Below, piece by piece: positions 1-9,795 of a stretch of DNA of 64,000 nucleotides. The position numbers and the translations under genes are program-made. The notes beneath the pieces were generated by a model that was not told the DNA's origin, made no database searches, and saw nothing but the letters and a program-made list of their open reading frames with translations. Origin of the DNA: Planoprotostelium fungivorum (taxonomy: Eukaryota; Evosea; Variosea; Cavosteliida; Cavosteliaceae); contig MDYQ01000033.1 in assembly GCA_003024175.1 (NCBI GenBank), forward strand, positions 111,935-175,934, read 5' to 3'. Each line of letters opens with the position of its first letter. Positions within the stretch are counted from its first letter, which is position 1.

Positions 1-1926
1 GAACAAAGATGGCAATGCTGACGGCCGTGGGCATGAAGCTCCACATGAAGTTACCAAAGACCTTGAGGTAGAGGATCTTTCGAATGACGTGTAGCTCTTC
101 ACTCCTGGCCTTTGTGACTTTCTTTGCCATGGCTTCTTCCCAATTGTACAACTGTGATTCGATTGTGAGGACATATAGATACGAGAGAAAGAATAGGGAT
201 AAGCGATGAAATATTGAAGAGAGAATTAGACGTTGTAGAATGGAGGTGTAGAAAGGAGGGAAGGAGGGGTTTCACCTTGACGAATCGCATGGAGGCTAAC
301 ATTTCGTTCGTCGCCCCAATCCTGCGGTCACTCTTTTCAATCGCATCGGCTCCCAGCCTGATTCTTTTGTGAGATTCCGCGAGAATAAAACGAAATAAAA
401 TCGTCACCTCAACCACAGTCTGGCCAACACCATATTCAGAGGAACTTGCAACAGCATGATGCCCATGACGATTCCCGCCACCTTTTTCCGTTACTTTTCC
501 TCGAATCTTCCTCGAATATTCTCACCTTCCACCCCACCAAAGAGGCGACGAGAAAGACGGAAAGACAGATGACAAAAATAGAACACCACCCTTCAGATGC
601 ATGCCACATCCAATCCATGATGGTGTTCGCATCCACCGTGACGAGATTCATCATCTGTCCACTCGTGGACGTCTGTCTTCCCTTGCTGGATAAGAGGAGG
701 GTCTTGCGGTACAGAACGGCCATCAATGCGTTACGTAACTGTCAGACGTGTCGGGGCCAATTTGGGACGAGATGGACTCACTTTGAGACTGTCCTTGAGG
801 CCCTGCCAGTACTGTGGGGGTCAGAAGATTCGACAAAAATTCCACCGCGCACCTGGTATTGCTCTACGATGGTTCGGATGACACTGTTGAGACACAGAGC
901 CAGAGTAAGTATGACACCGTATCGGAACAACGTCTTCCATCTCATGTCTTCTGATGCATCATCGACCACATCACCATCACCGATGGCATCATCTTCCATC
1001 ATCGTGGGAGGCAGCAGCATGTCCGCGATGACTTGCAGGAGAAAATTGAGCAAGAGTGGGGATAAGAATCGACTCAGAGACCCGACCAATTTGAGAAGAG
1101 CACTCTGCAGTAACCAATAGCGAGTGAAGATCATCATCGACATGAACATGGTACTGATCATCGGCGTGAGACTCTTAAATATTTCGAATGATACAACTCA
1201 CCGATGTGGTGTGGTGGGTATGTCGTCGGCGTTGGTTACGTTGTATAGAGATCGAAAGAAATCGGCCTCGTTGTGACCGACGGACATGTTGGGTGGAAGA
1301 GAAGATAAATCTGAATCTTGAAGAGGGCGACTCGCACCTAGAGACACCTACACGTGTCATTGATATGATGATGGAAGGCGAAGATGATGATTAGTGATCA
1401 CCATGGGTTGGACCCAATGAAAAAAGACACGCGATAGCCAGTTGGTGGATGTTTCTATACAAGGTCGGTCTTCTGGAGAGAAGCTGAGTTGGGAGCCTGC
1501 ATCTAATTCGACCTGATGATCGATTAGGCCTAATTGGTTGTCATGTCAACACAAAGGTCGCTGAGGGGAAGAGACAGAGGACAAAGAAGATGAAAAGACG
1601 ATATGTGTCACCTCTCGCAGATCATCGACGTGCTGAAATCTCTTGTCATCTTCTTCCAGCTGAATCTCCTGTGAAATAGTTTCAATTTCGTTCTGTCAAC
1701 TGACACGAACCTCTAACATCTCTCTATCATGTGATGGCCTTCCACCTCTGACATCGTCTGCATCGGCGCGATTTACGTTCGATTGATGTCCTGTAAGCGA
1801 ATGATAGGTGGACTTGCCATCTTTCCGACCCATGTTCGCGTGACCAGACAAGGAATACGGTTTCCTATACTGGAAATGTTCGTTGTAGACGTTCTCGACT
1901 TTCTGGAAGTCCACAAACTCCGCCAA
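1..1926 (-). CDS. ABC transporter, ABCC (MRP) subfamily, N-terminal part, truncated by window edge
   Basis: An ATP-driven organic-anion/conjugate exporter of the ABCC type is expected from this sequence. Exons read on the minus strand from an ATG at 1926: a hydrophilic N-terminus, then NWLSRVFFHWVQPM followed by SLGASRPLQDSDL, which is the ABCC 'FW..P....G..RPL...DL' signature ahead of TMD1. Next come membrane helices (1161-778), the cytoplasmic segment LYRKTLLLSS..RQTSTSGQMMNLVTVDA (726-436) and TNEMLASMRFVK (about 300), ending in EEAMAKKVTKARSEELHVIRK and a helix at the window edge. Clear introns: 1710-1669 and the one that begins at 1611. The first nucleotide-binding domain lies outside the window, so no Walker motifs are visible. 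There is no TMD0-like region. An ORF at 2464-2240 could be an extra upstream exon, but I could not join it. Confidence 0.85.
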
Positions 1927-2511
1927 GTGTCACAACCTCCACACGGGGTTGACTCTCGAACTATCAGCGCACATGGTACAGAGGACTGTGCCTTTGCAAA
2001 GTCTTCTCAAGATTCAGTAACATCATTGTGGCTACATCGTCAATTAAATTGGTGCAGACGCAATCAGGGCAGGGCGATCGCGGATTTTGTTCTCCTCTGT
2101 TGTGATGATGCATTTCGCGGTCACAGAAAGCGAAGAGTCGTATAATATCGTCGTGTCGTTCAGGTCAAATTATAGAAAGCGCGCGGCTCTGATGTTGTGC
2201 CACAGATCGTATAATAACTAACCACACTTACTTACACATTTACAGAACATCTTCCCGTCTGACGATGACCAGGCAGTGAGACTTGTGCGTACTCAACATG
2301 TGACTCACACCTGGCGTCCACATGCAGAACTGATACCATTCTGAAGACTTGTATAGGCCATTCATTTGACCATTCCACAACACCAGCAGCTGTTCGGGGT
2401 CGAATCTCAAATTTTTAGGCCGCAAGTTTCGTGGGTTCTGTAACACCCTTCTCAAAACGACCAAATTTCAACGACATTTCGTCCAATTTACGTCCTCCAA
2501 ATTTGTGGCCA
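1927..2511. other. Intergenic stretch, no gene assigned
   Basis: This lies between the divergent ABCC and thaumatin-like genes. A minus-strand open frame at 2464-2240 (containing WNGQMNGLYKSSEWYQFCMW) has a plausible GTGAG donor after it and might be a first exon of the ABCC gene or a separate small gene. I see no family match and do not call it. Nothing else is recognisable. Confidence 0.3.
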
Positions 2512-2595
2512 TCCCTATCGTCTCTGCCTCCTCTTCTTCTCATTCTTCAACTTCACTCACATCGAACAAACAACAACAACAACAAGACAATGAAC
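2512..2595 (+). promoter_or_regulatory. Promoter/5' leader of the thaumatin-like gene, duplicated at 15.7 kb
   Basis: The stretch from CTATCGTCTCTGC through the CT-rich tract and the AACAACAACAACAACAAGACA leader to ATGAAC is repeated almost base for base on the minus strand at 15754-15668. Similarity stops just upstream of it and just after the start codon plus one codon. The CAA-rich leader resembles that of the GRG1-like gene (about 30450-30474). Confidence 0.6.
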
Positions 2596-3096
2596 ACTCG
2601 CCTCGCCCTCCTTCTCACCGTCTGTGTCGCCGCAGCTGTGTCACAAGGGTCCACTCTGACACTCCGCAACAACTGCGCCTCGACCATTCGTGTCTGCAGC
2701 ACATATGGCGGATATGTCTATGACCTCGCACCTGGACAGAACAAGACAGACCAGCCGTCTGGACCATACAACGAGTGCAACAGCGCTCAGGCAGAAGGTG
2801 TCTTTCTCTCTCCTCTTCTCTCCTCTCACACTCTCTTCTCTTCTCTCTCTTTCATCTCTCTCTTCTCTGCTGACGACAACTCAGTGACGCTGAACGGCTA
2901 TGACAACCAAGACTGCTATGACATCTCTGAGGTCGCATACAAGCTCAACGGCAGCCCTCTCACTGTCTACTCTTCTGCTACCGCTGCCACTCTGACCTGC
3001 GAGTCTAGCCCCTGTGCTGACGCCTCGCAGCCAGGAGGCACGCCCAAGGTCACTTGTGTGGCAGGACCCACAAGTGTCTTCGTACAGTGGTGCTAA
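2590..3096 (+). CDS. Small secreted thaumatin-like protein
   Basis: The start is the ATG at 2590, not the longer open frame from 2431, because it is followed at once by a signal peptide (MNTRLALLLTVCVAAAVSQG) and preceded by an AACAACAACAAGACA-type 5' leader. The mature part begins STLTLRNNCASTIRVCS..GG and continues with a PGQ and then GYDNQDCYDISEV, matching the thaumatin-fold pattern (NNC, PGQ, D-YD-S-V). It is shorter than plant thaumatins (about 140 residues) with fewer cysteines. One 87-nt intron (2798-2884) is CT-rich and a multiple of three, so the unspliced frame stays open. Members of this fold bind glucans or act on fungal walls; that role here is inference. A broken copy of this gene and promoter lies at 14799-15754. 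Confidence 0.7.
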   Translation: MNTRLALLLTVCVAAAVSQGSTLTLRNNCASTIRVCSTYGGYVYDLAPGQNKTDQPSGPYNECNSAQAEGVFLSPLLSSHTLFSSLSFISLFSADDNSVTLNGYDNQDCYDISEVAYKLNGSPLTVYSSATAATLTCESSPCADASQPGGTPKVTCVAGPTSVFVQWC

Positions 3097-3528
3097 ACAA
3101 TTTTCCAACTGAGAGAAATAAATCGTCCACAAGCAGCACAGTATCTCGTGATTTCGTGATGTGATGCGATGTCTAAACATCGCAAGAAGTGATGTTTTGA
3201 ACAATCTGTTCGTGATGGCAATGAACTCACCTCTGTGATACACAGAGCGCAGGTGGAAACATCACACATCTTTGATTTGAAGTATTCATTATTTATACCT
3301 TCTTCACATGAATCTTCGTATTGCATCCAAAGAATGTTATACGGACCGTGAGGCTCTAATCGGAGGTGATGCGATGATGCGATGATGTGAATTACAAATA
3401 TTCCGTGAAACTTTGTTCGCGTAATTTCCGTCATCGATTCTCTCCTTCAGTGAAACGACCACTCTGCATGCACGCCAAAGAACACACTACATCACACACT
3501 CAACTCCATCCATTCCAACAACACACGC
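3097..3528. other. Intergenic stretch before the Arf-like gene
   Basis: It holds the 3' end of the thaumatin-like transcript and the upstream region of the GTPase. Open frames on the minus strand here have no recognisable content. The last 60 bases are C/A-rich (CACACACTACATCACACACT), typical of the leaders in this window. Confidence 0.4.
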
Positions 3529-4149
3529 ATGGGAAACTTATTCTCCCTTTACTTTACAAAGAGAGACTATCGATTGGTCGTTCTCGGCCTCGATGGTGCA
3601 GGAAAGACCACAGCTTTGTATAGATTACACATAGGGGAATCGATCGTAACAGTTCCTACCATCGGTTTCAACGTAGAGACGATAGAGGTGATGCAATCGT
3701 GATGACGATCGGGCTTCTGACAACCGTGGCAGTACAGAAACATCAAACTGACGATGTGGGACGTCGGGGGACAAGATCGTATTCGATGCATGTGGCATTA
3801 CTACTTCCAAGGAGTTCATGGCATCGTGTATGTCGTAGATGCTGCCGATCGCGAGAGGATGTATGAGGCCAGAGACGAGTTAGAGAAACTCTTGGACACG
3901 CCCCAGGTGACATATTCGTCTTAAGAAGGAGTGATGCTGATCAAACATCAGTTGGAAGGTGTCCCTCTCCTCGTTTTGGCCAACAAGATGGATCAACCGC
4001 AGAGTCTGAGCGTCAAGGAAGTCGTGTCAGAGCTGGGATTAGATCAGATGAAGTGGGGGAGAACGTGGCACGTAGAGGGCACGATCGCAACGGAAGGCAA
4101 GGGAGTATACGAGGGGCTAGACTGGCTGATCGGATCGATGAAGCGATAA
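3529..4149 (+). CDS. Arf/Arl-family small GTPase
   Basis: A membrane-traffic GTPase of about 178 residues, as usual for the family. The start ATG at 3529 gives MGNLFS, a canonical N-myristoylation site with Gly2. Visible motifs in order: GLDGAGKTT (P-loop), PTIGFNVE (switch I), [10 protein letters not shown] (switch II), VVDAADRER, and NKMDQPQ (guanine specificity, normally NKQD). Introns: about 3690-3735 and 3907-3951 (GTGACA...CAG). The last exon encodes [11 protein letters not shown], close to the Arf C-terminus. The switch II 'GGQD' and the TIGFNVE run place it in Arf/Arl rather than Sar1. Whether it is Arf1-like or an Arl cannot be settled by eye; R/M substitutions (QDRIRCMW for QDKIRPLW) lean to Arl or a divergent Arf. 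Confidence 0.88.
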
Positions 4150-4246
4150 ACGATGTACATACAGAAGTTCTGTTATATTATCATATAATATCATATTGAT
4201 AGGACGCAACCGGAGTTAGAAGAACGCGGGTGTTCTTTTGAACGAG

Positions 4247-5447
4247 ATGATCAACGCTCAAAAGGCTTGCGAAGTCCGGACTGCGCGGGTTGAATCGAGA
4301 AAGCCACACGAACCAGAAAGCGGCAGCCGCATCACCCCCATGAAGCTCAGCAACTGGAAGGTCTATATCGCATACAAGATTTTGCTGATATGTCCTCTGT
4401 TCTTGATTGCCACACTTCTGGCAGTTTCATTCAGTATGATTGACCATCGCGTGTGACCTGACTGCCAACAGATGCCACCTCTCAGGAAGAAGCTCCCAGT
4501 TTCAGTCGCGAACCAAGGAGGTATACGCCACACGCATCACCTTTCCCCGGGGTTGAGCCAGGGAGAGTGGTGATCGTGCAGGCCACCAATAACAAGTTTG
4601 TCAAGCACAAGCCTAAAAACTTTATGAACCTCACGGCTGAGATCGAAAGGAAGAAGGAATGGGCCGTTCGGCACAACTTTGATTACTATTACGAAGAGCT
4701 CGACATGGACAAGTTCGACTATTTTGCAAGACCATCCGTCTTTTACAATGCATTTGACAAATATCCAAAGGTGAGTCGGCTCAAATGATCGATCAAGCTC
4801 CTAAATCTGTCGATGGCTGAAAATGGGTAGGCCGAATGGGCGTGGTGGATAGACATCGACACGATATTCATGGAGTACCAAGTCAATTTCACACAATTTG
4901 TCCTCAGTCAGGAAGCATTCGATCGAAGTGCAGCAGTCGACCTCGAGATCAAAGACATCTTATCCCAGAAGACATGGAAGATCGATAAGGCCAACCGTTA
5001 CGAAGACTCCGACCTGATCGCAACCAAGTGAGCCACACTCTTCTCCTTCACCATGCATCCAGTGATCGTCGACCCACTCATGTCTATAGGGACTTGAACG
5101 GTCTCAACGTCGGCTCTTTCCTCTTACGAAGAGGAGAATTTGCCAACATCTTATTAGAGATATGGGAGTCATCTCTTCTAAAGCGTCTGACGAAGAGAGA
5201 CATAGACGAGCAGCCCGCCCTCGCCTACCTCATGACAGAATTTGAATTCGTGAGACAGAGGACCACCTTTGTGGTCTGTGAGCTGATCAATGCTCTCGCC
5301 TTCAAGTATAAACAAGGAAGAGGCCAGCTGATCTATCACCTGGCGGGGTGTCAGTATGACACGTGCACACAGTGGTGGAAGTCGGGACAGAGGATGAAGA
5401 GAGAAAACGAGAAGACGTCCAAGGCGAATGACAAGATAAAGAGTTAG
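4247..5447 (+). CDS. GT34 family glycosyltransferase (Gma12/Mnn10-like), copy A
   Basis: A type II Golgi glycosyltransferase transferring a hexose from a nucleotide sugar. A short cytoplasmic N-terminus precedes one membrane anchor (KILLICPLFLIATLLAVSF), a short stem, then VVIVQATNNKF, ERKKEWAVRHNFDY, the metal-binding WWIDIDTIFMEY (D-x-D), GLNVGSFLLRRGEF, DEQPALAYLM and a C-terminal GCQYDTCTQWW. This order is that of the galactosyl/mannosyl transferases of yeast Gma12/Mnn10 and plant xyloglucan xylosyltransferases. The start is ATG 4247, or 4340 directly before the anchor. Introns: 4434-4471 and at about 4770 and 5030. A paralogue lies at 12006-13293 on the other strand with the same intron positions. 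Confidence 0.85.
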
Positions 5448-5611
5448 TTGGCGTGGACGATGTTGATGAATGCAATGATGATGTGACGTTTCATTGCATT
5501 GTATAAGCTGATAGAAGTGAACATGTGATGGGTGATGATATTGAATGCAGTGCACTCGTTGCAGATAAAGACATGAAAAACGGGAAAATTTAACTTTATC
5601 TACAAATCTCT

Positions 5612-8600
5612 TCAGATGACCGTCTTTGCATTAGGTCCATCAGATTGCATGGGTCTCTCAAACACGAGATTCTTCATCCTTCTATCCATCTCTTCTCTCT
5701 CTTCGTGTCCTCTCAACCTCTTCCCACACTGACAGATGGACTCCATCTGCCTCACGATGTCATTGGCGAGACCTCTAAACTTGTCCTGCTGTAGAGGTGT
5801 AGACGTGGTAGATGTGCTCGACAAGAATCTCGATAGAATGTCTTTCATCTCTTCCGTTGCCATCTGTAAAGACATCAGCCGCAGATCGGATGATGATGAT
5901 GACGTCACCTCTAATTGTTCGTAGACGAGAGGAGACGAACGAGCGATGGCGGTGACTTTAGAGGTGCAGCCGGCGATGGAAGCTGCCGACGTCGCGAGGA
6001 GTCTCTCCGATGACGGCTCGTCCGATTCCATGGTGAGTTCCATGATGTCTCTCGCATCGCGTGTCAACTCTTCGCAGAGTCGATCCATCACGTTTCTCTC
6101 TCCTTCCGTTCCAGATGTCTATCCTCATTCAGCATGACGATCGTGATGATGAAGAAGAAGGCACCTCTCTGAGTGGTATCATGGCGCCAGACGATGACGA
6201 TGTCTTGGCCAATTGGGTCAACCTCTGTCCTGCATTTTGAACCGAAGCGATAGCAGCAAGCAAATCCGGGCGTAATTGGAAGCTGCTCGGCTGAGCGTTG
6301 CCTCCTTGCAAGAGTACAGCCAAGCGGTTGATCTCGTCTACAACGCTCGAGATCTCAGCGGAAGCGATGGTGCGATCGCCGTTGTAGATGACCGAATCGA
6401 TGAGGGTAGAGGTACCCCTGATGATCTTAGATCCCCTCGCTACGACTTCGTTCTGAGATATCGTCAGTCGTTGTAGATGGTTGAGGTGAAAACTCACGGA
6501 ATTTCCGTTCGGACAGCTCTTGGCGGCTTCGAGGAAATTGGCCAGGGCGCGTTGTAGATCTGACATTGCCGAATTTAGAGAACCACGAGAGGTAGCCGTT
6601 ACAAGTGCCTCCAGTGTGACGGACAACCTTTCAGCCAGGGCTCTCATCTCTTCCTTCGAGTAGACTTTGTCGTTCGCCGTGTTAAGAGGTGCAGACGAGA
6701 GAGAGAAGCTGACGAGATAGTCTTCGATGGCTCTCTGTGTCTATAGAAGGTGAGTCCACGATGATGATCGTGATGATGTTGATGATCGTGATGATGTTGA
6801 TGATGTTGATGATGTTGATGATCGTGATGATCGTGATGATCGTGATGATGTTGATGATCGTGATGTTGATGATTGTGATGTTGATGGAACGTACCGTGAG
6901 CAGTTGTGATTCGACATTGCGTTGGTCTTGTGACAGTTGATCTAATAATTGGAGGAGAGCAGTGATGGACACGTCTACATCTCTTCCCGCCTCTCGAATG
7001 AGGTCTCCCGTGTCGACGGCGGAATTTCCGCGGAAATTCTTGATTCCCAGGAAGAGTCTGAAGACGGCGACCGCCACCGATTGTCCCGAAGATATCATGA
7101 CTGATTGTTGCGATATCTCTGCCAGCAGCGCGGCGGCTTGCTTCAGGTAGTAGGTCAAGCCCACAATCTATCACAGTCATTATTCATTCTACAACGAGCC
7201 AACTCACGTTCTGTGCCAAGTGTAGAGCCCCGCTCGATACGTTGGAATCCGTCGGAGTTCTCGACGAAATTTCCACGAGTTCTCTCTGTACGAGGCTAGA
7301 TCCATCAGCCTCGCGAATGACTTCCAATTTAGAACGCTCGAAGCTGGATCCAGCTTGGTATTCTGACACTTGAGAGATCTGTCCCATCTTGGCGTAGTAA
7401 GATGCAGTCTCAAGGTCTTCGATGCAATCTGAGATCGCTTCAGATGAACAGAGATGTCCAAGAGACTCACTCTTGATGGTGGCGATGGCGTTGTCGACGT
7501 CCGTCATGTCGACATTATTCTGGTAGATTTCCCGGGAAAATCTCTTGGATTCTCTGGAGGGTAGAGGGGGTGCCACCGATCTCGAATGGGTCATCAATCC
7601 GGGTAATTCGGGGAGAACTGATGCGCCTGGGAGGAGTCAATCTACAACGAGACGAGCTATATTTGGATCACCAGATGATTCTAAGGGTGTCAAATTGATG
7701 ACGGACTCGGGCTGCAAGACTGGGTGAGAAGCTTGTAGTAGTTGTTCGAAGGGTAGAATAGCATCCGAAGGGTAGCGAGGAATAATGGCGGGGAAAATGG
7801 AGACGCGGAAGGGCAACTCCACCACGGCCCGCTTCGCCCTGCGACATTTAGTCCCAAATATATCTTCCCGCGCAAAACTTCACCCCAAGACTTTGATGTG
7901 TACGCCGACGAAATAGCGCACGGCGATGATCTCAGCATTGTCTACCGTCGGGCAGATGTCTAACCCGGCGGGAATCATGATTGGGACTCTTCCTCTCCAA
8001 GTCATGCCGGTGGCGATGTGAGGGTTGAAGTTCAATTTACGAATGGTCTGTCTGTCCAGGCGTGTGCCGTATTGGATGACTCTCTTGATCTTGACGACAA
8101 AGTTGTGGAGGCTTCTGGATGTGAAGTTATCTACGTCGACGTATGCCATGATGGTCGTTCCACATTGGGCCATCTGATCGAGATGAGACGATTGGAAGAT
8201 GGATGGATGATGGAGAGTGATGGACGAACCTCTCGGTTGAGTTGGGCTCTTAAGACCAATGGTCTCTCGTTCTGTGCGAGAAGGAAAGACTTTGTAGCCT
8301 CTCCGACACGTGTCGATACGTTGGGGTCGATCATGTAGATGTTACCTGCACGAGTCAACACACGAGATGCCAAGTCATCCACTCACCAACTTGGAAGATT
8401 CGAACGGAGACAGTTGGACGAGATCCTTTGACTTTCAGAGAAGCCTTCAACTGATGGACGACTCGAACCTGATTTCGTGTGAGATTATGTGAGATGAAGG
8501 TACGATCTCGATGGTGAGAATGGCAATTCTGTACCTTTCCCTCTCGATAAGACATGGAAGGTGGCGTGTTCTCTGGAATGGTAATGGAGAAGGGGAGGAC

Positions 8601-8911
8601 GTATGAGCCACGGTTGAGAGTACCAGTGGGAATGAGCGTCTGGTTTGTCTTCGATATCGGTCTTCTCTTTCGAGAGTGTGTCAATCGACCTTCCAGGTTG
8701 GCATGATTGTCCACATTGAGCCCGTTGGAAGGCCACTCTGTGTGTTCGAATGCCTTGAGTCTGATACCATTAGCTATCAACGTCTAAGGAAATCATCTCA
8801 CTGTATGTCTAAGCCCAAGATGTCGATGTTCTTCTTCTGATCAAACTCGACAGTGCCCGTCACTGGCTCTCCAGGGCAATAGCATTGTTTCGATATTCTA
8901 ACCTTGAGCAT
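5612..8911 (-). CDS. Arrestin-domain protein with long alpha-helical C-terminal region
   Basis: The ATG at 8911 opens MLKVRISKQCYCPGEPVTG, the first strand of an arrestin N-domain, followed by LEGRLTHSRKRR and LPFSITIPENTPPS. The arrestin C-domain follows with MAQCGTTIMAYVDVDNFTSRS, IKRVIQYG and IPAGLDICPTVDNAEIIAVRYFVGVHIKV. After a linker with PPLPSRES the rest (about 7597-5612) is almost entirely amphipathic helix with many A/L/S (for example ALAERLSVTLEALVTA, LLAAIASVQNAGQRLTQLA). It looks like talin/vinculin-type helical bundles, but I cannot name the domain. Introns are frequent; two were joined with phase consistency (at 7860-7800, 6160-6120). One intron (6741-6894) is a microsatellite. 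Amoebae have arrestin-fold adaptors with extra domains acting in endosomal sorting; the helical tail could be an actin or membrane scaffold (inference). Confidence 0.68.
6757..6890. repeat. GATGATCGTGATGTT-type microsatellite inside an intron
   Basis: Interspersed GATGATCGT, GATGATGTT and GATGTT units fill most of the intron 6741-6894 of the arrestin-domain gene. The same GATCGTGATGATG word recurs in other introns (5880-5900, 10205-10290, 10861-10968, 27590-27640). Read on either strand it gives long artefactual open frames of I/T/N or H/D/M, which are not genes. Confidence 0.8.
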
Positions 8912-9067
8912 GTTGTGTTGTGTGTATTGTGTTGGCGAGGTGACACACTGCCGAAATTCCGCTTATTTGAATTTTACCTGAAGATACGAAGCTCAAAGAG
9001 ATGAACCACATGATTCATGGAAACAAGTCGGCGAGGAGAAAAGAAGGGCACTACTGCTGTCACGAGT

Positions 9068-9399
9068 TCATTCTAATAGGGCCTTCCACTTCAGACAGTC
9101 TGACCGGCAAGCGGTTGAGTCCTTGCAATGCTTGGGCTGGTATGGACAGTGACGACAGCCTGATCCACAACAGCGTCTTTGTTTGTTGAGGAGATGATAA
9201 GATGTGAAGACGTTGTATCCTGGACAGAAATCATCGTTTGATTTCGGAACATTCGATGATCACGCACGAATAACAGAAAAGTAAATAAGGGACTGAATAT
9301 ACCTGTTGGAGGATCGATGTATGTCTTTTGCTTCCGCCTACAGGCATCTTCATGCAGCTCTGTGAAATGATTGGGAAGAGGTATCGTGTTCGATGTCAT
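9068..9399 (-). CDS. Small Cys-rich CCGSGCRHCPY (DUF5522-like) protein
   Basis: Two exons, 9399-9303 and 9219-9068, joined by an 83-nt GTATAT...CAG intron, give a protein of about 82 residues. Exon 1 encodes NHFTELHEDACRRKQKTYID and PPT; exon 2 continues GYNVFTSYHLLNK then RRCCGSGCRHCPYQP. The YxDPxTGYxVFT...H....CCG.GCRHCPY pattern is that of the DUF5522 family, found in bacteria and eukaryotes, of unknown biochemical role, with a probable metal-binding cysteine cluster. A few extra cysteines follow (KHCKDSTACRSDC). The junction restores the reading frame exactly (CCA ACA G|GA TAC). The long unspliced minus-strand frame 9657-9091 runs through the intron and should not be used. Confidence 0.72.
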
Positions 9400-9795
9400 G
9401 CGGTGCGAATTGTGAATTAATCGATGTCTCTTCACTCTTGAGATGATCTTTGAGATCATCCGACTCAGTTTGTAACCCCCATTATTGCGTTGTAATATTC
9501 CAAACGAAAATCCAACAAAAGAATAAGAAATCACTCCCCTATCACGTATCGAGTCAACTTGATTCCACAAATATAGATTCAACTTAAATACAAGAATATC
9601 ACAGAACATAGAGGGGAGAAACCAGTGGACTTGGGCATATTCATTTTTCAGACACATACATCAGTTGTACATATTCGACTTAGAGCCATCAGCCTGTCAC
9701 CTATATCTTACCCTAATGGACGTAATGCCACCGCAAATCTCCCATCTACAACGTTGTAGACCAAAAACGACACCGCTCCATCTTTATCCTCTCGT
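9400..9795. other. Intergenic stretch with a perfect CTACAACGTTGTAG palindrome
   Basis: It lies between two minus-strand genes. The 14-base perfect palindrome CTACAACGTTGTAG at 9746-9759 sits about 40 bases past the stop codon of the SET/MYND gene. The half-site is the same word that recurs in introns throughout the window. No coding signal is visible. Confidence 0.5.

Noticed and set aside
6737-7180. Long H/D/M- or I/T/N-repeat open frames on both strands
   Set aside because: They run through an intronic microsatellite; the neighbouring exons join in frame without them.
9091-9657. 188-residue minus-strand ORF taken as one protein
   Set aside because: It reads through an intron and finishes in the wrong frame; the spliced product with CCGSGCRHCPY is far more convincing.
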